DNA of 64,000 nt, taken from assembly GCA_019459285.1 (NCBI GenBank), contig JAIBEL010000054.1, forward strand, positions 96,891 to 160,890, in the 5' to 3' direction. The DNA is from Rhizobium sp. (GTDB taxonomy: Bacteria > Pseudomonadota > Gammaproteobacteria > Burkholderiales > Thiobacillaceae). The translations under genes were made by a program, and so were the position numbers. Below, piece after piece: positions 11,423-19,083 of the stretch. The number at the start of each line of letters is the position of its first letter. Positions within the stretch are counted from its first letter, which is position 1. The notes below the pieces were generated by a model. That model ran no database searches. It saw only the letters and a program-made list of their open reading frames with translations, and was not told the origin of the DNA.

Positions 11423-12845
11423 GGGGACGGCCATGCATCCGACTTTTCCTGCGCCGCGTACGCTGGCCCTTGCCGTGCTGTCTGCCGTCCTACTGGGCGG
11501 TTGCGCGAGCTTTTCGGCTGACGGCGGCTTCGGCGCGGTCCAGTCCGCCACCCAGTCGCGCATCCAGAAGGATGTCGTCTGGGCGCGCGACGAAGCCGGC
11601 CGCACGCAGACCCAGGCACGCATCGATGCGCTACTGGCGAAGCCGCTTTCAGCGGACGACGCGGTGCAGATCGCGCTGCTCAACAACCCGGGCCTGCAGG
11701 CCGCGTTCAACACGCTCGGCCTTGCCGAGGCCGACTGGATTGCGGCGCAGCGCCTGCCAAATCCAGGTGTTTCCATCGGACGCCTTACGCGGGGCAGCGA
11801 GGTGGAATGGGAACGCAGCCTGCATCTCAACCTGATGCGGCTGCTGACCATGCCGATGCGCATCGACATCGAGCAGCGGCTATTCGAGCAGACTCGGCGC
11901 GAACTGGTTCTGAACGTACTGCGGCTGGCGGCGGACACCCGCAAGGCCTGGGTCGTCGCGGTGGCGGCGAAGCAATCCGCGCATTACCAGCAGCAGACGA
12001 TGGATGCTGCCGAAGCCGGTGCGGAACTGGCGCGTCGCATGGCGCAGGTTGGCAACTGGAGCAAGCTGAAACAGGCGCGCGAGCAGTCGTTCTATGCGGA
12101 CGCCGCACTGGCGGTGGCGCGTGCCGAACAGACGAAGCTGCAGGCGCGCGAACGCCTGATTCGGCTGCTGGGCCTGCCCCATGGCGATGCGCTGCAATTG
12201 CCCGAACGCTTGCCGGATCTGCCCGCAACCCTGCCCGCGCTGCCGGATGTCGAACAGCAGGCCATGGATTCACGCCTGGATCTCCAGGCAACCCGGCTGC
12301 AAACCGAGGCGCTGGCCAGGAACCTGGGCCTTACGCGCCGCACGCGCTTCGTCAACGTGCTGGAACTGGGCGCCATCAGCAACAGTTCGAACGAAGCGCC
12401 TTTGCAGCGCGGCTACGAAATCAGCTTCGAACTGCCGCTGTTCGACTGGGGGCAGACCCGGGTGGTGCAGGCCGAATCGCGCTACCGCCAGGCGCTCGAG
12501 CGCGCACGCGAGACCGTGGTCAACGCGCGTTCCGAGGTGCGCGAGGCCTATGCCATGCAGCAGACCCAGTACGCCATCGCACGGCACCTGCGCGACGAGG
12601 TGGTGCCGCTGAAGCAGCGCATTTCCGAGGAAAACCAGTATCGCTACAACGGCATGCTGATCGGCGTGTTCGAACTGCTCGCCGATGCGCGTTCGCAGAT
12701 CGCGTCGGTCAACGCCGCCATCGAGGCGCAGCGCGATTTCTGGCTTGCCGACGCCGACATGCAGATGGCGCTGGCCGGCACGCCGGGCAAAATCCCGGTC
12801 ACCTCTCTCCCGCCCGCGTCTGCCGATGCGGCGGGCGGACACTGA
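11412..12845 (+). CDS. TolC/CusC-type outer membrane efflux lipoprotein
   Basis: This is a 477-aa outer membrane channel of the efflux family. A lipoprotein signal (AVLSAVLLGGCASFSADGG) puts an acylated Cys near residue 32. The two long alpha-helical hairpin repeats typical of TolC proteins are visible (AFNTLGLAEADWIAAQRLPN and the second repeat around ELPLFDWGQTRVVQAESRY). It sits between a small periplasmic protein and a multicopper oxidase, with no RND pump next to it. The start could instead be the ATG at 11433, which also has an upstream gaggg. Confidence 0.88.
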   Translation: MRTEGTAMHPTFPAPRTLALAVLSAVLLGGCASFSADGGFGAVQSATQSRIQKDVVWARDEAGRTQTQARIDALLAKPLSADDAVQIALLNNPGLQAAFNTLGLAEADWIAAQRLPNPGVSIGRLTRGSEVEWERSLHLNLMRLLTMPMRIDIEQRLFEQTRRELVLNVLRLAADTRKAWVVAVAAKQSAHYQQQTMDAAEAGAELARRMAQVGNWSKLKQAREQSFYADAALAVARAEQTKLQARERLIRLLGLPHGDALQLPERLPDLPATLPALPDVEQQAMDSRLDLQATRLQTEALARNLGLTRRTRFVNVLELGAISNSSNEAPLQRGYEISFELPLFDWGQTRVVQAESRYRQALERARETVVNARSEVREAYAMQQTQYAIARHLRDEVVPLKQRISEENQYRYNGMLIGVFELLADARSQIASVNAAIEAQRDFWLADADMQMALAGTPGKIPVTSLPPASADAAGGH

Positions 12846-12856
12846 AAGGATTCTTC

Positions 12857-14245
12857 ATGACCTCAAGACGTGATTTTTTCAAACTCGGCGGCGCAGCCGC
12901 TGTCGCCACGGTAAGCCCGGCCGCCCTGGCGGCCCTCCCTGAAGTGGTCAGCATGGACAAGCCCGATACCCAGCCACCGTTGTTGCCGCCCAACGGCCGT
13001 CCCTACAATCCGGTGGTGACATTGAACGGCTGGACGCTGCCGTGGCGCATGAAGGATGGCGTGAAGGAGTTCCATCTGGTCGCCGAGCCGGTGGTGCGCG
13101 AGATCGCGCCCGGCATGAAGGCGCATCTGTGGGGCTACAACGGCCAGAGCCCCGGCCCCACGATAGAAGTGGTGGAAGGCGATCGCGTGCGTATTTTCGT
13201 CACCAACCGCCTGCCCGAACACACCACCATCCACTGGCACGGCCAGCGCCTGCCCAATGGCATGGACGGCATCGGCGGGCTGACCCAGCCGCACATCCAA
13301 CCAGGCAAGACCTTCGTATACGAATTCGTCGCGCATCGCCCCGGCACCTTCATGTACCACCCGCATGCCGACGAGATGACGCAGATGGCGATGGGCATGA
13401 TGGGCTTCTGGGTGACGCATCCCAAAGGCAAACATCCCTTGATCGAGCCGGTCGACCGCGATTTCTGCTTCCTCATCAACGCCTACGATATCGACCCAGG
13501 CAGCGCCACGCCCTCGGTCAACACCATGCTCGATTTCAATCTGTGGACCTGGAACAGCCGCGCGTTTCCGGGCATCGACACGCTCAATGTGCGACTGAAC
13601 GACCGGGTGCGCATCCGCATGGGCAACCTCACCATGACCAACCACCCGATGCATCTGCACGGCGTGGATTTCGAGGTGACCGGCACCGATGGCGGTCCGG
13701 TGCCGAAATCGGCACGCTGGCCGGAGGTGACCGTTGACATCGCGGTCGGCCAGATGCGCCAGATCGAATTCGTCGCCGACGAGGAAGGCGACTGGGCCTT
13801 CCACTGCCACAAAAGCCATCACACCATGAATGCAATGGGCCATGCGGTGCCGACGATGATCGGCGTCGATTACAGCGGTCTGGCGGGGAAGATCAGCAAG
13901 CTCATTCCCGACTACATGGCGATGGGCGAGCGCGGCATGGCCGACATGGCCGAAATGGAGATGCCGCTGCCCGACAACACGCTGCCGATGATGGCCGGCC
14001 GAGGCCCCTACGGCCCGGTCGAGATGGGTGGCATGTTCAGCGTGATGAAGGTGCGCCGCGGGCAGAAGCGCGGCGACTATTCCGACCCCGGCTGGTACAA
14101 GCAGCCGCCCGGTACGCAGGCGCGTGAAGTCCTCGACGCGTCGGCCGAGCCGGCCGTGCGCGCGCCGCAAGCCGCCTCGCCCCAGGGCATGCCGGGCGAC
14201 GTCGAAGTGACTGTGCGCAAACCCGCCGGCCACGCCGGTCATTGA
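12857..14245 (+). CDS. Tat-exported multicopper oxidase
   Basis: The 462-aa enzyme probably oxidises Cu(I) in the periplasm. It has a twin-arginine leader (TSRRDFFKLGG). The four copper-ligand motifs of multicopper oxidases are all present: IHWHGQRLPNGMDG, YHPHADEMTQMAMG, NHPMHLHG and FHCHKSHHTMNAMGH. The last includes the type 1 Cys and an axial Met. Methionine-rich segments (MGERGMADMAEMEMPLP) near residue 360 resemble accessory Cu sites. It starts 11 bases after the efflux gene and is followed by a CusF-like gene. Confidence 0.92.
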   Translation: MTSRRDFFKLGGAAAVATVSPAALAALPEVVSMDKPDTQPPLLPPNGRPYNPVVTLNGWTLPWRMKDGVKEFHLVAEPVVREIAPGMKAHLWGYNGQSPGPTIEVVEGDRVRIFVTNRLPEHTTIHWHGQRLPNGMDGIGGLTQPHIQPGKTFVYEFVAHRPGTFMYHPHADEMTQMAMGMMGFWVTHPKGKHPLIEPVDRDFCFLINAYDIDPGSATPSVNTMLDFNLWTWNSRAFPGIDTLNVRLNDRVRIRMGNLTMTNHPMHLHGVDFEVTGTDGGPVPKSARWPEVTVDIAVGQMRQIEFVADEEGDWAFHCHKSHHTMNAMGHAVPTMIGVDYSGLAGKISKLIPDYMAMGERGMADMAEMEMPLPDNTLPMMAGRGPYGPVEMGGMFSVMKVRRGQKRGDYSDPGWYKQPPGTQAREVLDASAEPAVRAPQAASPQGMPGDVEVTVRKPAGHAGH

Positions 14246-14278
14246 AGGCTATCGAAAGCGATACATGAAGGAGCTGAA

Positions 14279-14590
14279 ATGAAGACATGGATTCCATTGC
14301 TTGCCGCGCTTGCGATCGTTTCCCCTCTGCACGCCGAACCTACGGCCCCGCCGGCTGCGCAGGCCAATGTGATGACCGATGGCGTCGTGCGCCGGGTGGA
14401 TGTGGCCAACGGCAAGCTCACCTTGCGACACGGGCCGATCGTCAACCTCGACATGCCTGCCATGACCATGGTGTTCCGGGTGCAGCCTCCGGAACTGATG
14501 AAGGGCCTCAAAGTGGGCGATGCGGTGAAATTTCATGCCGAGAGCATCGACGATACCCTGACCGTCACCGCGATTCATCCCGCGCAATAG
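14279..14590 (+). CDS. CusF-like periplasmic copper-binding protein
   Basis: A 103-aa precursor with a signal peptide (to about residue 19) and a small OB-fold domain. The binding segment reads LRHGPIVNLDMPAMTMVFRV. Compared with E. coli CusF, the His and the two Met ligands are retained. The Trp that caps Cu(I) in CusF is replaced by Met in the DMPAMTM motif. The RBS aaggagc precedes the ATG. It is the last clearly metal-related member of the TolC/multicopper oxidase run. Confidence 0.85.
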   Translation: MKTWIPLLAALAIVSPLHAEPTAPPAAQANVMTDGVVRRVDVANGKLTLRHGPIVNLDMPAMTMVFRVQPPELMKGLKVGDAVKFHAESIDDTLTVTAIHPAQ

Positions 14591-14720
14591 CGGACAAGGC
14601 GTGGACTGAAGCATCCAAAATTAGGATAGGCGAGTCTTTTGTACTAGATTGAAGATACGTGATGTCGAACACACGCAGTATTGGGTGTGAGGACATTTTC
14701 CCTTCGCTATGGAGACAGAG

Positions 14721-15092
14721 ATGAAACATATATCACCCATATCAATAGCCGCCCTTGCCCTTTCCCTGGGGATGGCGGGCATCATGCCAGCGTATGCCGC
14801 CGATCAGGCGCGCGACCAGGATCGAACCCAGTCGCAGGATCAGGATCGTATCTACGGTTCGGAACTGATGACGCAGCAGGAGCGCAACGAATATCACAAT
14901 CGCATGCGCACGCTGAAAACCCAGCAGGAACGCGAAGCCTTCCGCCTGGAACATCACAAGCAGATGCAGGAGCGTGCCCAGGCCCAGGGCAAGGCCCTGC
15001 CCGACATGCCGCCTGCGGGCATGGGGCCCGGCTCGGGTATGGGGCCGGGTATGGGACCGGGTTCTGGCATGGGGTCCGGTTCCCGTCGCTAG
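14721..15092 (+). CDS. Periplasmic Gln- and Met/Gly-rich protein of unknown function
   Basis: A 123-aa precursor. A signal peptide ends MPAYAAD, a charged coiled region of QEREAF- and QDQDR-type repeats follows, and the C-terminal tail repeats GMGPGSGMGPGMGPGSGMGSG. The start MKHISPIS at 14721 has the RBS ggagacagag; the ATG at 14709 lacks one. No family is recognised. The Met-rich tail and proximity to the copper module suggest, but do not show, copper binding. Confidence 0.7.
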   Translation: MKHISPISIAALALSLGMAGIMPAYAADQARDQDRTQSQDQDRIYGSELMTQQERNEYHNRMRTLKTQQEREAFRLEHHKQMQERAQAQGKALPDMPPAGMGPGSGMGPGMGPGSGMGSGSRR

Positions 15093-15108
15093 CGGGTTGC
15101 CCCTGCGG

Positions 15109-16479
15109 TCAGGTGGAAGCGGCTGGTGCGCTGAAGTGCAGCGTGGCCGCAAACCCGTGGCCGCCATCCGCGCGCGGCAGTCCATCCCCCAGGTCAAGCT
15201 GGGCATGTGAGAGTGTTGCAATGCGTGCGACGATGGAAAGACCGAGGCCGCATCCCTCGTTTTCGACCTCGCCGCGCACGAAGCGGGCACTGAGTTGCGA
15301 CCGCAGTGCAGGGGCTACGCCCGGGCCATCGTCGGCAACGGTGATGGCACAGTTCGTTCCGCGATGCGCGATGCGTACGTCGATCCGCGCGCCTTCTCCT
15401 GCATAGTGCACGGCATTGTCGAGCAGGTTGCGGACCGCGACCTGTAGCCATGCCGCCGTGATGGCGATACGGCATCCCGCTGCCGCATCGACCGTCAGGG
15501 TTTGCCTCTGGCGTTGCGCTTGGGGCAAAAGTTCTTCGCACACTGTCGCCACGATTTCTGCGGGATCCAGGGGCGCGGGCGGGCTGCCCTGTGTCGCCGG
15601 ATCGACGCGCGCGAGGGTGAGCAATTGCTCGACCAGGTGCGTCATCCGGTCCACGCCGACGATCACCTGCGCCAGCGCATGCTGCTGGCTGTCAGCCGTC
15701 TGCGCGCGCAGCGCGACCTGCGTCTGAACTTTCAAGGCCGCCAGCGGCGTGCGCAATTCGTGCGCGGCATCCGCGGTGAAGCGGCGCTCGTTTTCGAAGG
15801 CTTCGTTGACGCGCCGGATCAGTGCGTTGAGTGCGGCGCGCAGCGGCGCAATTTCCTCGGGCAGGGCGGGCGATTCGTCGAGTGGCGTCAGGGCCTGCAC
15901 ATCGAGCGCGCCGACCTGGTGGGCCACCGTATCCACCGGCCGCAGGTTGCGGCCGATGCCCCACCAGACCGCCAGCGCCATCAGCGGCAGCGCCAGCGCA
16001 GCAGGAATCAGCAGCGACAGGCCAATCTCGCGCGCCAGGCCTTCGCGTGCCGCATGGGCCTGGCCGACGACGACCCGATATTTCGCGTCGGGATCCTGTA
16101 CCGCATAGAACCGCCAGCGCGCGCCTTCGTACTGGCGCTCGCTGAATCCCGGCCCGATCCCGGATTCAAACCCGGCGTGGCCCATGGACGTGGCCAGACG
16201 CAGCATCCGTCCGTCATCGTCGTGCCACACCTCGAATGCGATGGGCACCGGATTGTGGTGGCTGTGATCCTGAAGCTCCTTAGCAAAATGTTCGACCTCG
16301 CCGGCCGCCACGATCGCCAGCAAGGTGTCGGCGACCTGCGTCAGCTGGCCGTCGAGCAATTCGTCCGCTTCATGGTGCGCGCGCTGATACACCACCAGCG
16401 CGGACAGCAGCCAGATCGCCGCCACCGAACCGGTCAGCAGCCACACCAGCCGCCGGCGCAGGGAGTATGGCCGGCTCAT
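15109..16479 (-). CDS. QseC-like sensor histidine kinase
   Basis: A 456-aa membrane kinase with helices at about residues 10-32 and 155-175 flanking a 120-residue periplasmic sensor. A HAMP-like segment leads to the H-box FTADAAHELRTPLAALK with phospho-acceptor His240. The N-box is NLLDNAVHYAGEGAR and the G-boxes include DDGPGV and GCGLGLSI. The periplasmic part contains HSHHNP and further His/Asp residues that could bind metal; no RExxE iron motif is seen. Its start overlaps the response regulator stop by four bases, so the two are one unit. Confidence 0.93.
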   Translation of the reverse strand: MSRPYSLRRRLVWLLTGSVAAIWLLSALVVYQRAHHEADELLDGQLTQVADTLLAIVAAGEVEHFAKELQDHSHHNPVPIAFEVWHDDDGRMLRLATSMGHAGFESGIGPGFSERQYEGARWRFYAVQDPDAKYRVVVGQAHAAREGLAREIGLSLLIPAALALPLMALAVWWGIGRNLRPVDTVAHQVGALDVQALTPLDESPALPEEIAPLRAALNALIRRVNEAFENERRFTADAAHELRTPLAALKVQTQVALRAQTADSQQHALAQVIVGVDRMTHLVEQLLTLARVDPATQGSPPAPLDPAEIVATVCEELLPQAQRQRQTLTVDAAAGCRIAITAAWLQVAVRNLLDNAVHYAGEGARIDVRIAHRGTNCAITVADDGPGVAPALRSQLSARFVRGEVENEGCGLGLSIVARIATLSHAQLDLGDGLPRADGGHGFAATLHFSAPAAST

Positions 16480-17147
16480 GGCGTGGGTGCGCCGCTCGAC
16501 GCCATGTAGCCGACGCCGCGCACGGTGCGGATCAGCTCGTTGCCGAGCTTCTTCCGCAGGTGGTGGATGTGGACTTCGAGCGCGTTGCTGTCGACGGCCT
16601 CGTTCCAGGTGTAGAGCTGCTCTTCCAGCACGCGCCGGGTTAGCACCCGGTCGGTGTTTTCCAGCAGCAGGTGCAGCAGGTCGAATTCGCGCGGGGTCAG
16701 TTCGACGGCCTGGCCGGCGCGCGTCACGCTACGCGCCGCCGGGTTGAGTTCGATCTCGCCGACGGCGAGCACGGGCTCAGGGCGGCCATGGGCGCGCCGT
16801 ACCAGCGCGCGCAGGCGGGCGGTAATCTCGTCGAGGTCGAAGGGCTTCAGCACATAGTCGTCGGCGCCGAGGTCGAGCCCGCGCACTTTGTCCTCTAGCT
16901 GGTCGCGCGCGGTGAGGATCAGCACCGGCGTCGCGTCATGGCGACCGCGCAGCCATTGCAGCACCGACAGGCCGTCGCGTTTCGGCAGCCCCAGGTCGAG
17001 CACCACGGCCGCAAACGATTCGGTGGACAGGGCCGCCACCGCCGCCTCGCCATCGCGCAGCCAGTCGACGGCATAGCCCGCCTGGGTCAGTCCCGCCTGC
17101 AGGCCGTCGCCCAGCAGGCGGTCATCTTCCACCAACAATATGCGCAT
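16476..17147 (-). CDS. QseB/PmrA/BqsR-type response regulator
   Basis: A 223-aa OmpR-family regulator. The receiver domain has the acidic pair EDD near residue 8, phospho-acceptor Asp51 (VVLDLGLPKRDGL) and the Lys of VLKPFD. The C-terminal winged helix ends IRTVRGVGYMA. The sequence is closest in type to QseB, PmrA and BqsR, whose known sites are two CTTAAG-like half-sites spaced five bases apart. Such sites occur upstream of its own operon (18795-18811) and the RND efflux operon (24741-24757). Confidence 0.93.
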   Translation of the reverse strand: MRILLVEDDRLLGDGLQAGLTQAGYAVDWLRDGEAAVAALSTESFAAVVLDLGLPKRDGLSVLQWLRGRHDATPVLILTARDQLEDKVRGLDLGADDYVLKPFDLDEITARLRALVRRAHGRPEPVLAVGEIELNPAARSVTRAGQAVELTPREFDLLHLLLENTDRVLTRRVLEEQLYTWNEAVDSNALEVHIHHLRKKLGNELIRTVRGVGYMASSGAPTP

Positions 17148-17167
17148 CGTTCCGGTTCATCCCTGGG

Positions 17168-17698
17168 TCATTGTTTCGGAATCCTGACCGTGTCCTCGTC
17201 GAACACGCCCTGTTCCGCCTGGCGATGGCAGGCAGCACAATTGGCGGCAGAGCCGATCGATTTGCGCGACCACGTCGCCTGCGAAACCTCGTCGTGCTTG
17301 TGCACGAACCAGCGGGTTTCGGTGATGCGCAACGGTGCCGCGCTGGCTCCCGTGCTTTGCATCACCCGACTGCCCATCCGGCTGGTGCCGCTGTCGGCGG
17401 CGTTGGCCTCCAGGAATCGCAGGATATCAGCCTGGGTCGCCGGATCAAGGCTGGCGTTTTCGCCGAAGTGCTGGTCGAGCCCGCCCATCAGGCGACGCCA
17501 CGACGCCTTCGGCAGGAAAGCCGGCGAATAGGCGATATGGCAGCTTGCGCATTCCTGTTGCCAGGCCTTGTTGGTCGTCCGCGGCAGGACATTGCCGCCG
17601 CCATCGCCGTGTGCATCGGCCGAAGGTAGCGAAAACGCCAGCAGGCTGAACACGCCCACCGCCGCGACGACCCCGATTCCGCGCAATAGATAGTTCAT
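17168..17698 (-). CDS. Diheme c-type cytochrome (DHC family)
   Basis: A 176-aa periplasmic cytochrome with an N-terminal signal peptide (GVVAAVGVFSLLAFSLPSADA) and two heme-attachment motifs, CASCH near residue 50 and CAACH near residue 155. Spacing and the segment FLPKASWRRLMGGLDQHFGENASL fit the diheme cytochrome c family commonly found beside cytochrome b561 genes. It starts 10 bases after the DUF1924 cytochrome and 20 bases before the response regulator gene, so it is in one operon. It likely passes electrons from the b561. Confidence 0.88.
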   Translation of the reverse strand: MNYLLRGIGVVAAVGVFSLLAFSLPSADAHGDGGGNVLPRTTNKAWQQECASCHIAYSPAFLPKASWRRLMGGLDQHFGENASLDPATQADILRFLEANAADSGTSRMGSRVMQSTGASAAPLRITETRWFVHKHDEVSQATWSRKSIGSAANCAACHRQAEQGVFDEDTVRIPKQ

Positions 17699-17708
17699 GG
17701 TGTGCTCC

Positions 17709-18077
17709 TTATCGGGCCTGGCTCAGCCAGGCGATGAAATCGCCTTTTTCCTGCGCGCTGCATTCGCGTTGCAGGACATCCTGGCAGTTGCGCCGGAACC
17801 ATTTCTCGACCTTGGCCGCATCGGTGAAGCGCTGCGGATTGGCTGCCGGCGCCAGCGGCTCGATGCGCTTGCCGACGCGGGTGCGTCCCGCCTGGGTTGG
17901 GTTGGCGGTATGGCAGCCGGCGCAGCTCACGGCCTTGCCATCGCGGCCCGGGTGCTCGGTGCGATACAAGGCCGCGCCGCGCGAGGCGGACAAGCCGGAC
18001 ACCGGCACGCCCGCCTGCTGCGCATACTGCGCCATCAGACTGGCAGGACTGTCGGCCGCCGCCACGGCGGAGGTCAT
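17709..18077 (-). CDS. DUF1924-type monoheme cytochrome c, leader apparently frameshifted
   Basis: The ORF gives 122 aa with one heme motif (SCAGCHTANPTQAGRTR) and a C-terminal LQRECSAQEKGDFIAWL, typical of DUF1924 cytochromes. As it stands it begins MTSAVAAADSP and lacks a full signal peptide. An ATG at 18118, overlapping the cytochrome b561 stop, opens MIKHLLYGGLA in another frame and stops after 14 codons. One extra base near 18085-18088 would join both into an ideal leader, MIKHLLYGGLAVLGMTSAVA. So the gene is either a recent pseudogene or carries a sequence error. Confidence 0.75.
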   Translation of the reverse strand: MTSAVAAADSPASLMAQYAQQAGVPVSGLSASRGAALYRTEHPGRDGKAVSCAGCHTANPTQAGRTRVGKRIEPLAPAANPQRFTDAAKVEKWFRRNCQDVLQRECSAQEKGDFIAWLSQAR

Positions 18078-18110
18078 GCCGAGTACGCCAGGCCACCGTA
18101 GAGAAGGTGC

Positions 18111-18749
18111 TTAATCATGCTGCACCTCGTTTCCCGCGCCGAGGTATTGCTTGCCGGTCACCATGCTTTGCGCCACCCGTTCGCCACGCCATTGGTGAAA
18201 CACCAGCGCAGCCAGATGCAGGCCGATGAAACCGAGCATCAGGCCGAACCCGAATTCGTGCGGCTCGCCCAGCACATCTTCCAGCCATGGCATATTGCCC
18301 AGCCAGCCGGCGAGCGGGCCGGTCTGGAACTCGCTGGCGGCCAGCCCCAGTCCGGTGACGACCATCAGCGCCATCACGCCGTAGGCAAACAGATAACCCA
18401 GGCTGGCGATCGGGTCGTGGCCTGCGCGATGCTTCGTGGGCAGGCGCAGTTTCCCGAGGCTGTCCTTCCACACGGCGGGATGCCACAGGTCGCGCCAGCG
18501 TGCGCTGAGCGGACCCACCAGGCCCCACAGCAGGCGCGTCAGCAGGCCCGCCGTCAGCGTGTAGCCGATGAGAATATGCAGATTCCACAGGGTTTTTTCA
18601 TAGGGACTGTGCTCGAACCAGTCGGCCAGCTGGCTGGTGGCGATGAGCGCCACGATGGCCAGCGCGATGACCCAGTGCAGCAGGCGCAGCAAGGGGTCGA
18701 ACACGCGTTGCGGCTGCGTGGATGTATGTGACGTGGATGGATGGGCCAT
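18111..18749 (-). CDS. Cytochrome b561-family membrane protein
   Basis: A 212-aa four-helix diheme cytochrome b. Probable heme-ligand histidines lie in LLRLLHWVIALAIV, LWNLHILIGYTLTAG and GFIGLHLAALVFHQW. The loop KLRLPTKHRAGHDPIASLGY is typical of bacterial b561 proteins. It heads a minus-strand operon with two c-type cytochromes and a two-component system, and presumably moves electrons between the quinone pool and the periplasmic cytochromes. A CTTAGG-N5-CTTAAG site lies 46-62 bases upstream of its ATG. Confidence 0.92.
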   Translation of the reverse strand: MAHPSTSHTSTQPQRVFDPLLRLLHWVIALAIVALIATSQLADWFEHSPYEKTLWNLHILIGYTLTAGLLTRLLWGLVGPLSARWRDLWHPAVWKDSLGKLRLPTKHRAGHDPIASLGYLFAYGVMALMVVTGLGLAASEFQTGPLAGWLGNMPWLEDVLGEPHEFGFGLMLGFIGLHLAALVFHQWRGERVAQSMVTGKQYLGAGNEVQHD

Positions 18750-18778
18750 GGCAGTCTCCTGAAAGCGGGTTGAAGCAG

Positions 18779-18811
18779 ACTGTATGCGCGCCAGCTTAGG
18801 GAAACCTTAAG
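18779..18811 (-). promoter_or_regulatory. Predicted QseB/BqsR-type operator and -10 of the cytochrome/two-component operon
   Basis: Read on the minus strand, two half-sites CTTAAG (18811-18806) and CCTAAG (18800-18795) are separated by five bases. Ten bases further is TACAGT (18784-18779), a possible -10. This matches the published architecture of PmrA/QseB/BqsR sites (half-sites repeating every 11 bases). The operon includes a regulator of that family, so autoregulation is inferred. The half-sites are seen directly; binding is not shown. Confidence 0.65.
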
Positions 18812-18926
18812 GAAACACTGAACAAGTTGATTCCGCTCATGGTTCGACAAGCTCACCACGAACGGAATCAACAACTTGCCGTTCGTCCTGAGCCTGTCGA
18901 AGGACTTGTTCAGCGTTTCCTTAAGG
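18805..18926. repeat. Nested 122-base palindromic repeat
   Basis: The outer arms, 18805-18826 and 18905-18926, are 22 bases long with one mismatch (ccttaaggaaac.ctgaacaag). Inside are a second inverted pair (gttgattccg / cggaatcaac) and the sequence ttcgacaagctcaccacgaac with its near complement gttcgtcctgagcctgtcgaa. The latter resembles a palindromic intergenic repeat widespread in betaproteobacterial genomes. It lies between the promoter of the cytochrome operon and the end of the phosphoesterase gene. Confidence 0.75.
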
Positions 18927-18993
18927 GAGGGATTTCTTCCCGATCAGGCAGCGGGCATGGGTTCCGCGGGCCGGGTGGTGGCGGACCCCAGGC

Positions 18994-19033
18994 AAAAAAA
19001 TGCCGGCGCAGGCTGTTGCAGCCATGCGTCGGC
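18994..19033 (-). terminator. Rho-independent terminator of the phosphoesterase gene
   Basis: On the minus strand a stem of gccgacgcatggctg and cagcctgcgccggc, with one bulge and one mismatch, has a caa loop and is followed by seven T residues. It lies 50 bases after the phosphoesterase stop codon. Confidence 0.85.
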
Positions 19034-19083
19034 GTTCAGAAACCGGGGCAGCGCCTTCTCTTCAAAGGCCTGCCCCTGCAGCC

